DNA of 57,289 bases from Mucilaginibacter sp. (lineage in GTDB: Bacteria > Bacteroidota > Bacteroidia > Sphingobacteriales > Sphingobacteriaceae): contig JANXTT010000097.1 of NCBI GenBank assembly GCA_025352225.1, positions 1 through 57,289 on the forward strand, given 5' to 3'. Positions within the stretch are counted from its first letter, which is position 1. Each line of letters begins with the position of its first letter. The translations under genes and the position numbers were made by a program. The notes below the pieces were generated by a model. The model did not search any database. It was given only the letters and a program-made list of their open reading frames with translations, and was not told the DNA's origin. Below, piece by piece: positions 18,911-25,907 of this stretch.

Positions 18911-19420
18911 TCATATTCGGCTCCATAAAACTTTTGAAGTTACCTGTTTTTCATGCTCAATCTCAAACTGATCTACAAATGAAGCGAAAAGGCCAGTATA
19001 CTTTGCCTTTGATATTGGTATTAAAGATATGTATTCAGGCCAGTTTGGTTTTCCACCATCTCCTAATAACAAAAAAACAGGTGTATTTTGATTGATATAT
19101 TTATAGCGTGCTAATTGCTTTTCATTGCACCATACTAATTTATCCTTATAGAAATTTGTCCTGAATTTTGCCTCAATATAAAATTCCTTTTTTGTTAGGC
19201 GATCACGAAATTTAAAATCCGGGTTTAGTGATGCCTCAACATAGTGTTTGCTATTAGTTTGATAATTATGAGTTTTTTCTGTAAGATCATAATAATTGGG
19301 GGGAAATAGATATTTTTCCACATAATCTTCAAACTGCTGCCCCCTTTTAAAAGATTCAGGAGTATTAATTTCATCTGAAATAACTGTAACAATTTTTGAT
19401 ACTAATGATAATATACCCAT
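18911..19420 (-). CDS. Small PD-(D/E)XK-type nuclease, function unknown
   Basis: This 169-residue protein has the layout of a restriction-endonuclease fold: an N-terminal helix with GQQFEDYVEKYLFP, then NPDFKFRDRLT and the strand FYIEAKFR. The D in PDF and the E-x-K in EAK are the expected catalytic acid and E-x-K pair. W, QL and RY follow (WCNEKQLARYKY), as seen in related folds. I do not recognise a named family. It is transcribed away from the XRE regulator at 19511 with a 90-bp shared promoter region, and sits between the integration module and cas9. A defence or element-maintenance role is inference. Length suits a single-domain nuclease with no methyltransferase partner. Confidence 0.6.
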   Translation of the reverse strand: MGILSLVSKIVTVISDEINTPESFKRGQQFEDYVEKYLFPPNYYDLTEKTHNYQTNSKHYVEASLNPDFKFRDRLTKKEFYIEAKFRTNFYKDKLVWCNEKQLARYKYINQNTPVFLLLGDGGKPNWPEYISLIPISKAKYTGLFASFVDQFEIEHEKQVTSKVLWSRI

Positions 19421-19510
19421 AGAATTTTTTAAGACTTAATGTATCCCAAATTTACAAAATAGGTCTTTTGTGACCTAATAAAATTTATTGTAATAATTCA
19501 GCTTAGTAGC

Positions 19511-19738
19511 GTGGAACGGAAGCGCTATGAATTTTTTTTAAAAAAGGTCGGCAACAATGTTCGCAACATCCGCATACAGCAAGGTTTGACAATGGAACAA
19601 GTTTCAAATGAAGCTGAAATCGAGTATAGACAACTTGGTCGTATAGAACGCGGCGAGGTAAATACTACAATAATTTCCTTGTTAAAAATAGCTGATGCTT
19701 TAAAAGTAGAGGTCAGCATTTTTTTTATTAGCGAGTAA
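19511..19738 (+). CDS. XRE-family helix-turn-helix regulator
   Basis: This 75-residue single-domain protein has a Cro/CI-type HTH (VGNNVRNIRIQQGLTMEQVS, then RQLGRIERGEVNTTIISLLKI). It starts at a GTG; no in-frame ATG precedes the HTH. It resembles small controller proteins of restriction-modification systems and phage repressors. It is divergent from the nuclease gene and reads toward cas9, ending just before the tracrRNA terminator. It may control the nuclease, itself, or the cas9/tracrRNA promoters; the sequence does not decide which. Confidence 0.8.
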   Translation: MERKRYEFFLKKVGNNVRNIRIQQGLTMEQVSNEAEIEYRQLGRIERGEVNTTIISLLKIADALKVEVSIFFISE

Positions 19739-19751
19739 TCGTATTATTTAA

Positions 19752-19826
19752 TAAAAAAAGGCGAGTTGCCCCGCCTAAAATGTTTTCACAACGGTAAAAC
19801 CTTATTGTGATTTGCTTCAGATTTGT
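19752..19826 (-). ncRNA. tracrRNA of the type II-C system
   Basis: On the minus strand the ~75-nt RNA begins with an anti-repeat (19826 to 19804; ACAAATCTGAAGCAAATC then ACAAT). It pairs with the first 24 nt of the minus-strand CRISPR repeat with a single-nucleotide bulge and one terminal G:U. Then come AAGGTTTTACCGTTGTG and a terminator hairpin with stem AGGCGGG/CTCGCCT, a GCAA tetraloop and seven T. A TATATTTG box lies 4 bp upstream. The gene is divergent from cas9 and occupies the 139 bp between the XRE gene and cas9. The pairing fixes the crRNA-coding strand as minus. Confidence 0.88.
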
Positions 19827-19830
19827 ATTG

Positions 19831-19838
19831 CAAATATA
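19831..19838 (-). promoter_or_regulatory. -7 box of the tracrRNA promoter
   Basis: TATATTTG on the minus strand matches the Bacteroidota -7 consensus TAnnTTTG exactly. It would start transcription close to the first base of the anti-repeat. No clear TTTG -33 element was found. Confidence 0.55.
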
Positions 19839-19877
19839 AAATAATTAGTTTCATATTTATTATAAATCTAAAAATTC

Positions 19878-22800
19878 ATGAAAAAAGTTTTAGGCCTCGA
19901 CTTAGGATCATCTTCAATTGGATGGGCGTTAATACATCAACCTGAAACTGATGACGAAAAATATCATATTGCCGGTATGGGTGTTCGTATTATTCCTTTG
20001 AGTAAAGATGATGCAGACGAATTTAGTAAAGGTAATGCCATCTCAAAAAATGCCAACAGAACTTTAAAAAGAGGTGTAAGAAGAAGTATGCACCGTTACA
20101 AGATGCGCAAGCAATTTTTAACTGCGGTATTTAATACTTTAGACATGATGCCAGGAAAAGAGTTGTTCACGCTATCTGCAACTGAATTATATGGTTTAAG
20201 AAGTAGAGCCGTAAAGGAGCAAATTACATTACAGGAATTAGCCCGGATATTATTTCATCTAAACCAAAAACGAGGGTATAAAAGCAACAGGAAAGCTAAT
20301 AACGATGATGAAAATAACACTAAAGATATAAAACCCGAACAAGAGGCTACTGATGATACCGATGCTAAAAAGGCAAAGAAAAAAGGCTATCTGGATTTAA
20401 TTGCCGACCGAGAAGAGTTGGTTAAAGAGCAAACTATCGGTCAATACTTTTATCAAGAATTATTAAAGAATCCTTTTTATCGCATAAAGGAAAATATTTT
20501 TATGCGCAAAAGCTATGAAAGCGAATTTGACAGGATTTGGCAAACGCAAAAACAGTTTTATCCAAATATTTTAAACGAGGCAAATAACAACCGTATTAGG
20601 AATGAGGTAATCTATTATCATCGTCCGCTTAAATCGCAAAAAGGTTTGGTGTCGGTATGTACGTTTGAGGGTAAAATGTACAATGATAAACGTAGTGGAT
20701 ATAAAAAAGAAGTTTTTAGCGGCCCAAAGGTGATACCTAAAAGTTCACCCTTGTTTCAGGTTTCAAAAATTTGGCAAGAATTGAATAATGTAGAGATCAC
20801 GAATTTTATGGCTATGAAAAGCCGTAGTAAATACCCACTACTTAACCCAGCAGAAACTACATTTGATCAATTTGGCAAACGCAAACTAAGCCAAACAGAA
20901 AAGCAACAACTTTTTGACGTACTAAATTGGGGTGAACAATTAACGCCTAAACAGATATTACAAAAACTTGGCTACAATTCCGGATACAATGAATATAAGA
21001 TCAATCTCCGTAATGAGAAATTCATGGAGGGTAACCGGACATTAACCGATATAAAAAAGGTTTTTGATAAGTTCAATGTAAACCTTTCAGAGTTACTTCA
21101 ATTTGATTTAGAAATCGAAACATCAGGAAGAGTGGATAAAGAAACGGGGGAAATATTTTACAGGATAAAAACCCATTTTGAAAATCAGCCCTTATATTGT
21201 TTATGGCACCTAATCTATTCAATTGAGGAAACAGACTTATTGGTTAACACGCTTCAAAAGAAGTTCAACGTTTCAAAAGAGATTGCTGAGGCATTAGCCA
21301 AACTTGATTTTCAAAAAGCCGGTTATGGTAATATGAGTGCTCGTGCATTACGCAATATTTTACCGCATTTAATGGACGGCTTAGGTTATGATAAAGCATG
21401 TGCAAAAGCCGGGTACAATCATTCCGATAGTATTACGACTACCGAAAATGCAATTCGTGAAATTAAAGACAAATTAGTGCTCTATACGAAAAACAGCCTT
21501 AGACAACCTGTTGTAGAAAAAATTATTAATCAGGTAATTAACCTTATCAACGAATTGATTGACGAAAAAAATGGGCTTATAACTAATGAAGAACGCCATT
21601 CAACAGATAAATTTGAAATAAGAATTGAATTGGCCCGAGAATTAAGGCAAAGTACAGGTGAGCGTAATGATGCTTTTAGTAGAAACACAAAACAGGACAA
21701 ACGACACAAAGCCATAGCAGAAGAATTATCAAATTACGGGTTTAATAGAGTTAGTAAAAATGACATTGAACGTTATAAACTTTGGGAAGAGTTTGGAAAA
21801 GTGTCGCCTTATGAGCCGACTAAAGTTATTGGTTTAATGGAGTTATTCAATATGGTGCCAGGTGTACTATATGATATAGAACACATAATACCTAAATCAC
21901 GGTTATTTGACGATTCGTTTTCTAATAAAACTATTTGCCCTCGCAAATTAAATAAGGATAAGGATAACCAAACGGCCTACGATTTTATGAAAATGCAAGG
22001 CGATCAAGCATTTCATGATTATTTAGAGTTTATTAAGCAGCAATTAAATAAAAAGAATATATCAAAAGGTAAATTCAATAAGCTGATGATGCCGTTGGAT
22101 AAAATCCCTGATGATTTTATTGATAGGCAAATGCAGGAAACCCGCTTTATAAGCAAAGAGGTTAAAACCTTATTACACAAAATTTGCCGTAACGTTTATT
22201 CATCTACTGGCACGGTAACATCGCGTTTAAGGCATTTGTGGGGCTGGGATGATGTGTTGATGAATTTACAGATTGATAAATACAGAACAGTTGGGCTAAC
22301 TGAAATGATACCGTATACCAGTAACGGGCAAACGCATCAAGTTGAAAAAATAAAGGGTTGGAGCAAACGGGAAGATCACAGGCACCATGCTGTTGATGCT
22401 TTAAGTATAGCCTGTACAAGGCAAGGATTTATTCAAAGAATAAATCACTTGAATGCACAACATACCCGTGATGAAATGTTTGCGCTGACCAGAGGCCATG
22501 TTTATAACGAAAAATTAACCTTACTTGAAAAATACCTGATAGATCAAAAGCCATTTGATACCGCCACAGTTCAAAACAGTGCTTCAAACATTTTAATATC
22601 ATTTAAGGCAGGTAAACGTGTAGCTACCAAATCTATCAATAAAATAAAAAAAGGCCATGAACCCCGTGAACATCGGCCATCGCTTACTCCACGTGGTTTT
22701 TTACATAAAGAAACGGTATATGGACAAATAAAACAATTTGAAAAAGTAAAGCTATCCACACGTTTTGATAATGTTAAAGATATCGCTGACAGCAAAATAA

Positions 22801-23711
22801 AACAGCAGGTAACAGCTCACTTATCAAATTTTGAAAACGACCCCAAAAAGGCCTTTAGTGGTAAAGAGTTAGAGAAGTTTGTTGGATTATATGGGTACAA
22901 CGAAGTAAGCATCTATAAAAAGGAACCCGTTGTTAAATATAAATTGAATGGTGATTTCAAAGAAAAAGACATTCAATCCATAGTAGATCATGGCATTAGG
23001 AAAATCGTTAAAAACCATCTTGTAAAGCATGGTAACAATCCAAAAATAGCATTTAATGCTGAAAATACAGTTTGGATGAATGAAGCAAAAGGTATAATTA
23101 TCAAGTCTGTAAGATGCAAAACAGGTTCAACAAGCTTACAACCTTTACATAAAAACGGAAAAGGAGAACCTGTTGATTTTGTATCTACAAGTAACAATCA
23201 CCATATAGCGATCTATCAGGATGACAAAGGTAAATTACAAGAGAATGCAGTAACACTTTGGGATGCTTTTGAACGCAAAAAATCTGGTTTACCTGTAATT
23301 ATTAAAGAGCCGAAGTCTACATGGGATGCCATCTTAAGTAGTGGTTTTGACGATCAACAAGTTTTGGCGAAGCTGCCTAAAGAGAATTGGAAATTTATTA
23401 CATCAATGCAGCAAAATGAAATGTTTGTTTTTGACATTTCATTTGAAAATTTACAATCTGCTATAAATACTAATGACCTTTCTTTTATTAGTAATAATTT
23501 ATACCGTGTACAAAAAATAGCTGGCAATGATTATAATTTCAGACATCATTTAGAAACTAAAGTGGACGATAAATTTAATGACGTTAAGAATGAAAGTTTA
23601 TCATTACAAATTGGCAAGGTAAAAAGAGTGCGAAGTTTACAAGCTATGACGGGTATAAAAATCAAAATAAATAATTTAGGAATTATTCAACCTTCATTAA
23701 ACAATGATTAA
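19878..23711 (+). CDS. cas9: Cas9, type II-C RNA-guided DNA endonuclease
   Basis: The 1277-residue protein has all landmarks of an active Cas9. RuvC-I: GLDLGSSSIGWAL with D8. Arginine-rich bridge helix: RTLKRGVRRSMHRYKMRKQF near residues 55-75. RuvC-II: FEIRIELARELR with E584. HNH: YDIEHIIPKSRLFDD with H669, and NKDKDNQTAYDF. RuvC-III: HRHHAVDALS with H837 and D840. The C-terminal ~300 residues should form the PAM-interacting part. A charged low-complexity stretch (around residues 150-175) lies in the recognition lobe. With crRNA and tracrRNA it cuts invading DNA. It overlaps cas1 by 8 bp, forming a cas9-cas1-cas2 operon. No csn2 or cas4 is present, which defines subtype II-C. Confidence 0.97.
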   Translation: MKKVLGLDLGSSSIGWALIHQPETDDEKYHIAGMGVRIIPLSKDDADEFSKGNAISKNANRTLKRGVRRSMHRYKMRKQFLTAVFNTLDMMPGKELFTLSATELYGLRSRAVKEQITLQELARILFHLNQKRGYKSNRKANNDDENNTKDIKPEQEATDDTDAKKAKKKGYLDLIADREELVKEQTIGQYFYQELLKNPFYRIKENIFMRKSYESEFDRIWQTQKQFYPNILNEANNNRIRNEVIYYHRPLKSQKGLVSVCTFEGKMYNDKRSGYKKEVFSGPKVIPKSSPLFQVSKIWQELNNVEITNFMAMKSRSKYPLLNPAETTFDQFGKRKLSQTEKQQLFDVLNWGEQLTPKQILQKLGYNSGYNEYKINLRNEKFMEGNRTLTDIKKVFDKFNVNLSELLQFDLEIETSGRVDKETGEIFYRIKTHFENQPLYCLWHLIYSIEETDLLVNTLQKKFNVSKEIAEALAKLDFQKAGYGNMSARALRNILPHLMDGLGYDKACAKAGYNHSDSITTTENAIREIKDKLVLYTKNSLRQPVVEKIINQVINLINELIDEKNGLITNEERHSTDKFEIRIELARELRQSTGERNDAFSRNTKQDKRHKAIAEELSNYGFNRVSKNDIERYKLWEEFGKVSPYEPTKVIGLMELFNMVPGVLYDIEHIIPKSRLFDDSFSNKTICPRKLNKDKDNQTAYDFMKMQGDQAFHDYLEFIKQQLNKKNISKGKFNKLMMPLDKIPDDFIDRQMQETRFISKEVKTLLHKICRNVYSSTGTVTSRLRHLWGWDDVLMNLQIDKYRTVGLTEMIPYTSNGQTHQVEKIKGWSKREDHRHHAVDALSIACTRQGFIQRINHLNAQHTRDEMFALTRGHVYNEKLTLLEKYLIDQKPFDTATVQNSASNILISFKAGKRVATKSINKIKKGHEPREHRPSLTPRGFLHKETVYGQIKQFEKVKLSTRFDNVKDIADSKIKQQVTAHLSNFENDPKKAFSGKELEKFVGLYGYNEVSIYKKEPVVKYKLNGDFKEKDIQSIVDHGIRKIVKNHLVKHGNNPKIAFNAENTVWMNEAKGIIIKSVRCKTGSTSLQPLHKNGKGEPVDFVSTSNNHHIAIYQDDKGKLQENAVTLWDAFERKKSGLPVIIKEPKSTWDAILSSGFDDQQVLAKLPKENWKFITSMQQNEMFVFDISFENLQSAINTNDLSFISNNLYRVQKIAGNDYNFRHHLETKVDDKFNDVKNESLSLQIGKVKRVRSLQAMTGIKIKINNLGIIQPSLNND

Positions 23712-24657
23712 GCGCACACTTCATTTTGGAAACCCTGCCTACCTAAGTAAACGCAATGAACAACTATTAATTGAGTTACCCGATACTATCAATTTAGGAG
23801 GCAAAGACAACAAAAGAAGTGTACCAATAGAAGATATTGGTATTGTAATATTAGATAACCAACAAATTACCATAACGCAAGCGGCTATAGCTGGGTTACT
23901 ACAAAATAATGCCGCCATTATTACCTGCGACCACACACACCACCCTGTAGGTTTATTTTTGCCTTTAGATGGTCATGATGTACAGAGTGAGCGTTTTAGA
24001 TACCAAATAGAAGCAACACAACCACTTAAAAAGCAACTATGGCAACAAACGGTATCTGCCAAAATATTAAACCAAGCAGCCTTATTAAACCGTAGAGGAA
24101 TTGAAGTAGATAATTTAGTCCATTGGGCTAAAAGCGTAAGAGCGGGTGATCCCGATAATTTTGAAGGCCGAGCAGCGGCATATTATTGGCGTTATTTATT
24201 TGGTGTAAAAGCAAACTTTTTTAGAAGACGGGATGGTGAACCACCTAACAACCTGTTAAACTACGGTTACGCTATTTTACGGGCAATGGTAGCAAGAGGG
24301 CTGGTAGGTTCGGGCTTGCTCCCTACCTTTGGTATTCATCACCATAATAAATATAATGCTTACTGCCTTGCCGATGATATTATGGAACCATACAGACCTT
24401 ACGTTGATGAGTTGGTTTGTGAAATATTGGATGATGGCGAAAACTTCGATTTTTTAACTACAGAAATTAAAACACTTTTATTAAGTATAGCTACACGAAA
24501 TGTACATTGGGATAAAGACACGAGCCCGTTAATGGTTGGTTTGCAGCGTACAACCTCATCTTTAGCTAAGTGTTATGAAGGCAAAAGCAGAAAGATTATA
24601 TATCCTTTAATGCCTATGCCCAAAAACAAACCAACCAGATTTGATGAGTTAATATAA
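23704..24657 (+). CDS. cas1: Cas1, spacer-acquisition integrase
   Basis: This 317-residue protein matches type II Cas1 throughout. Expected metal-site residues are visible: E154 in FEGRAAAYYWRYLFG, the histidines at 212-214 in FGIHHHNKYN, and the acidic group in CLADDIMEPYRPYVDE (224-228). With Cas2 it inserts new spacers at the leader-proximal repeat. The start codon lies inside the end of cas9 (8-bp overlap), so translation is probably coupled. It looks intact and of normal length. Confidence 0.97.
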   Translation: MIKRTLHFGNPAYLSKRNEQLLIELPDTINLGGKDNKRSVPIEDIGIVILDNQQITITQAAIAGLLQNNAAIITCDHTHHPVGLFLPLDGHDVQSERFRYQIEATQPLKKQLWQQTVSAKILNQAALLNRRGIEVDNLVHWAKSVRAGDPDNFEGRAAAYYWRYLFGVKANFFRRRDGEPPNNLLNYGYAILRAMVARGLVGSGLLPTFGIHHHNKYNAYCLADDIMEPYRPYVDELVCEILDDGENFDFLTTEIKTLLLSIATRNVHWDKDTSPLMVGLQRTTSSLAKCYEGKSRKIIYPLMPMPKNKPTRFDELI

Positions 24658-24688
24658 CCAGCGCAATTAACCGATAAATATTTTGATT

Positions 24689-25018
24689 ATGCGCTTTAAC
24701 GAATATCGTATTTTGTGGATCATTGTATTATTCGATTTGCCAACTGAAACTAAAAAAGATCGGAAGCTATACGCCAAATTTCGAAAAGATATTATGGCCG
24801 ATGGGTTTGCCATGTTTCAGTTCTCTATTTATTTAAGGCATTCCAGTAGCCGCGAAAATGCAGACGTACATATTAAGCGATTAAAAAAGTTTTTACCACC
24901 CAAAGGCCATGTAGGTATATTAACCATTACGGATAAGCAATTTGGTATGATGGAACTATTTTACGGCAAGGAGCAAAAAGACCTACCTAACACACCGCAA
25001 CAGTTAGAATTATTTTAA
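24689..25018 (+). CDS. cas2: Cas2, spacer-acquisition subunit
   Basis: 109 residues from the ATG at 24689; a TTG two codons earlier is less likely. The ferredoxin-like fold is visible: first strand [20 protein letters not shown] with the conserved D after LF, then [12 protein letters not shown] and [12 protein letters not shown]. It is the dimeric scaffold of the Cas1-Cas2 integration complex. It lies 31 bp after cas1 and ends about 100 bp before the array. Confidence 0.95.
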   Translation: MRFNEYRILWIIVLFDLPTETKKDRKLYAKFRKDIMADGFAMFQFSIYLRHSSSRENADVHIKRLKKFLPPKGHVGILTITDKQFGMMELFYGKEQKDLPNTPQQLELF

Positions 25019-25027
25019 TCAAAAAAA

Positions 25028-25063
25028 ATCCCGCCCTAATCGCTTAGAAGCAGGATATTTTTC
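25028..25063 (+). terminator. Probable terminator of the cas operon
   Basis: Imperfect stem ATCCCGC / GCAGGAT followed by ATTTTTCTTTT, 9 bp after the cas2 stop. The ~50 AT-rich bases between here and the first repeat are the best candidate for the leader. Confidence 0.45.
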
Positions 25064-25116
25064 TTTTGTATTTTTTACGATAAAATACTTTAAATCAATG
25101 CGATACATCACTCTAT

Positions 25117-25618
25117 GTTGTGGCTAATATCGTAAAGAACAAATCTGAAAGCAAATCACAACGGAAAACGTATTCCATTGCGAGTGGAACGAGTTGTGGC
25201 TAATATCGTAAAGAACAAATCTGAAAGCAAATCACAACTGCTGGTTACAAAGGTTATGACCTAGGCGGGTTGTGGCTAATATCGTAAAGAACAAATCTGA
25301 AAGCAAATCACAACAATGCCGGTTCGGGTGCGCTCGCTAAAATAGTTGTGGCTAATATCGTAAAGAACAAATCTGAAAGCAAATCACAACTCCACAATGC
25401 TTTTGCTCATGGCAAGGCTTGTTGTGGCTAATATCGTAAAGAACAAATCTGAAAGCAAATCACAACTAACGCTTTGTAGTTGCGTAGGTGATATTGTTGT
25501 GGCTAATATCGTAAAGAACAAATCTGAAAGCAAATCACAACAATAAGGAGTTAGATAGGTTGCAAAAAAGCGGTTGTGGCTAATATCGTAAAGAGCCAAT
25601 ATGAAAGCAAATATAACT
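25117..25618 (-). CRISPR. Type II-C CRISPR array: seven 46-bp repeats, six spacers
   Basis: Repeats start at 25117, 25193, 25269, 25345, 25421, 25496 and 25573. The first six are identical, with ends GTTGTG and CACAAC. Spacers are 30, 30, 30, 30, 29 and 31 bp. The seventh repeat is degenerate: eight mismatches, all in positions 23-46. The tracrRNA anti-repeat shows that crRNAs come from the minus strand, so the array is read toward cas2. The degenerate repeat is therefore at the 5' end of the pre-crRNA, while the cas2-side end, with six identical repeats and an AT-rich flank, looks like the acquiring end. No spacer matches anything else I noticed in this window. Confidence 0.95.
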
Positions 25619-25688
25619 TAGTAAGTAAAATTTTGATGATTTAACTTCGGTTTAAATTGAATTTTACCAAATTATACTTAATTTTACT

Positions 25689-25712
25689 GACAGTAGCGTT
25701 GACAGTAAAAAT
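25689..25712 (+). promoter_or_regulatory. Right arm-type integrase site (candidate)
   Basis: GACAGTA-N5-GACAGTAAAAAT, the same orientation and spacing as 16226-16249. It lies 48 bp from the right att repeat. Confidence 0.6.
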
Positions 25713-25745
25713 AAAAAACCCTTGTAAGTTATTGACTTACAAGGG
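25713..25745 (-). terminator. Element-supplied terminator for tRNA-Lys
   Basis: An 11-bp perfect stem (CCCTTGTAAGT / ACTTACAAGGG) with a 5-nt loop, then six T on the minus strand. It starts about 15 bp beyond the tRNA 3' end, inside the island, replacing the original hairpin now at 16048-16078. Confidence 0.8.
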
Positions 25746-25759
25746 CTAATAATTGAAGA

Positions 25760-25773
25760 GGTGACCCCTCAGG
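25760..25773. repeat. Right attachment repeat, in the tRNA-Lys 3' end
   Basis: GGTGACCCCTCAGG, identical to 16081-16094. It covers the acceptor-stem 3' strand and the edge of the T-stem, so the tRNA stays intact after integration. Confidence 0.8.
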
Positions 25774-25834
25774 GATTCGAACCCTGGACCCAATGATTAA
25801 GAGTCATTTGCTCTACCAGCTGAGCTAAGGAGTC
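25762..25834 (-). tRNA. tRNA-Lys (anticodon CTT)
   Basis: 73 nt on the minus strand. Acceptor stem GACTCCT / AGGGGTC; D-arm with AGCTCAGCTGGTAGAGC; anticodon stem AATGA / TCATT with loop CTCTTAA (anticodon CTT); T-arm with GGGTTCGAATCCC; discriminator A. The final A of CCA is not encoded (CC then T). It is the integration target of the CRISPR island. Confidence 0.95.
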
Positions 25835-25907
25835 ATTTTTATGGATGGCAAATAAACGATTTTTTAATGAGAATATGAAAAATTATCGCCATTCATGTTA
25901 TCGCTAT

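Larger units (their letters stand above)
16081..25773. mobile_element. Integrative element in tRNA-Lys carrying a type II-C CRISPR-Cas system
   Basis: The 9.7-kb segment is bounded by 14-bp direct repeats, the right one in the 3' end of an intact tRNA-Lys(CTT). A tyrosine integrase lies 170 bp inside the left repeat and an excisionase-like HTH protein follows. Internal repeats of the form GACAGTA-N5-GACAGTAAAAAT lie near both ends. Cargo: a PD-(D/E)XK-type nuclease, an XRE regulator, cas9-cas1-cas2, tracrRNA and the CRISPR array. There are no conjugation, replication or phage structural genes, so any movement would need integrase-driven excision plus transfer by another element. Confidence 0.85.

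Noticed and set aside
25384..25599. Open frame of 71 codons across the CRISPR array on the minus strand
   Set aside because: It is translated repeat and spacer sequence (the repeated DLLSDLFFTILATT block comes from the repeats) and no protein is expected.
25117..25618. Transcription of the array in the same direction as cas9-cas1-cas2
   Set aside because: The tracrRNA anti-repeat pairs with the minus-strand repeat and ends in its own terminator on that strand; the other orientation would leave no functional tracrRNA.
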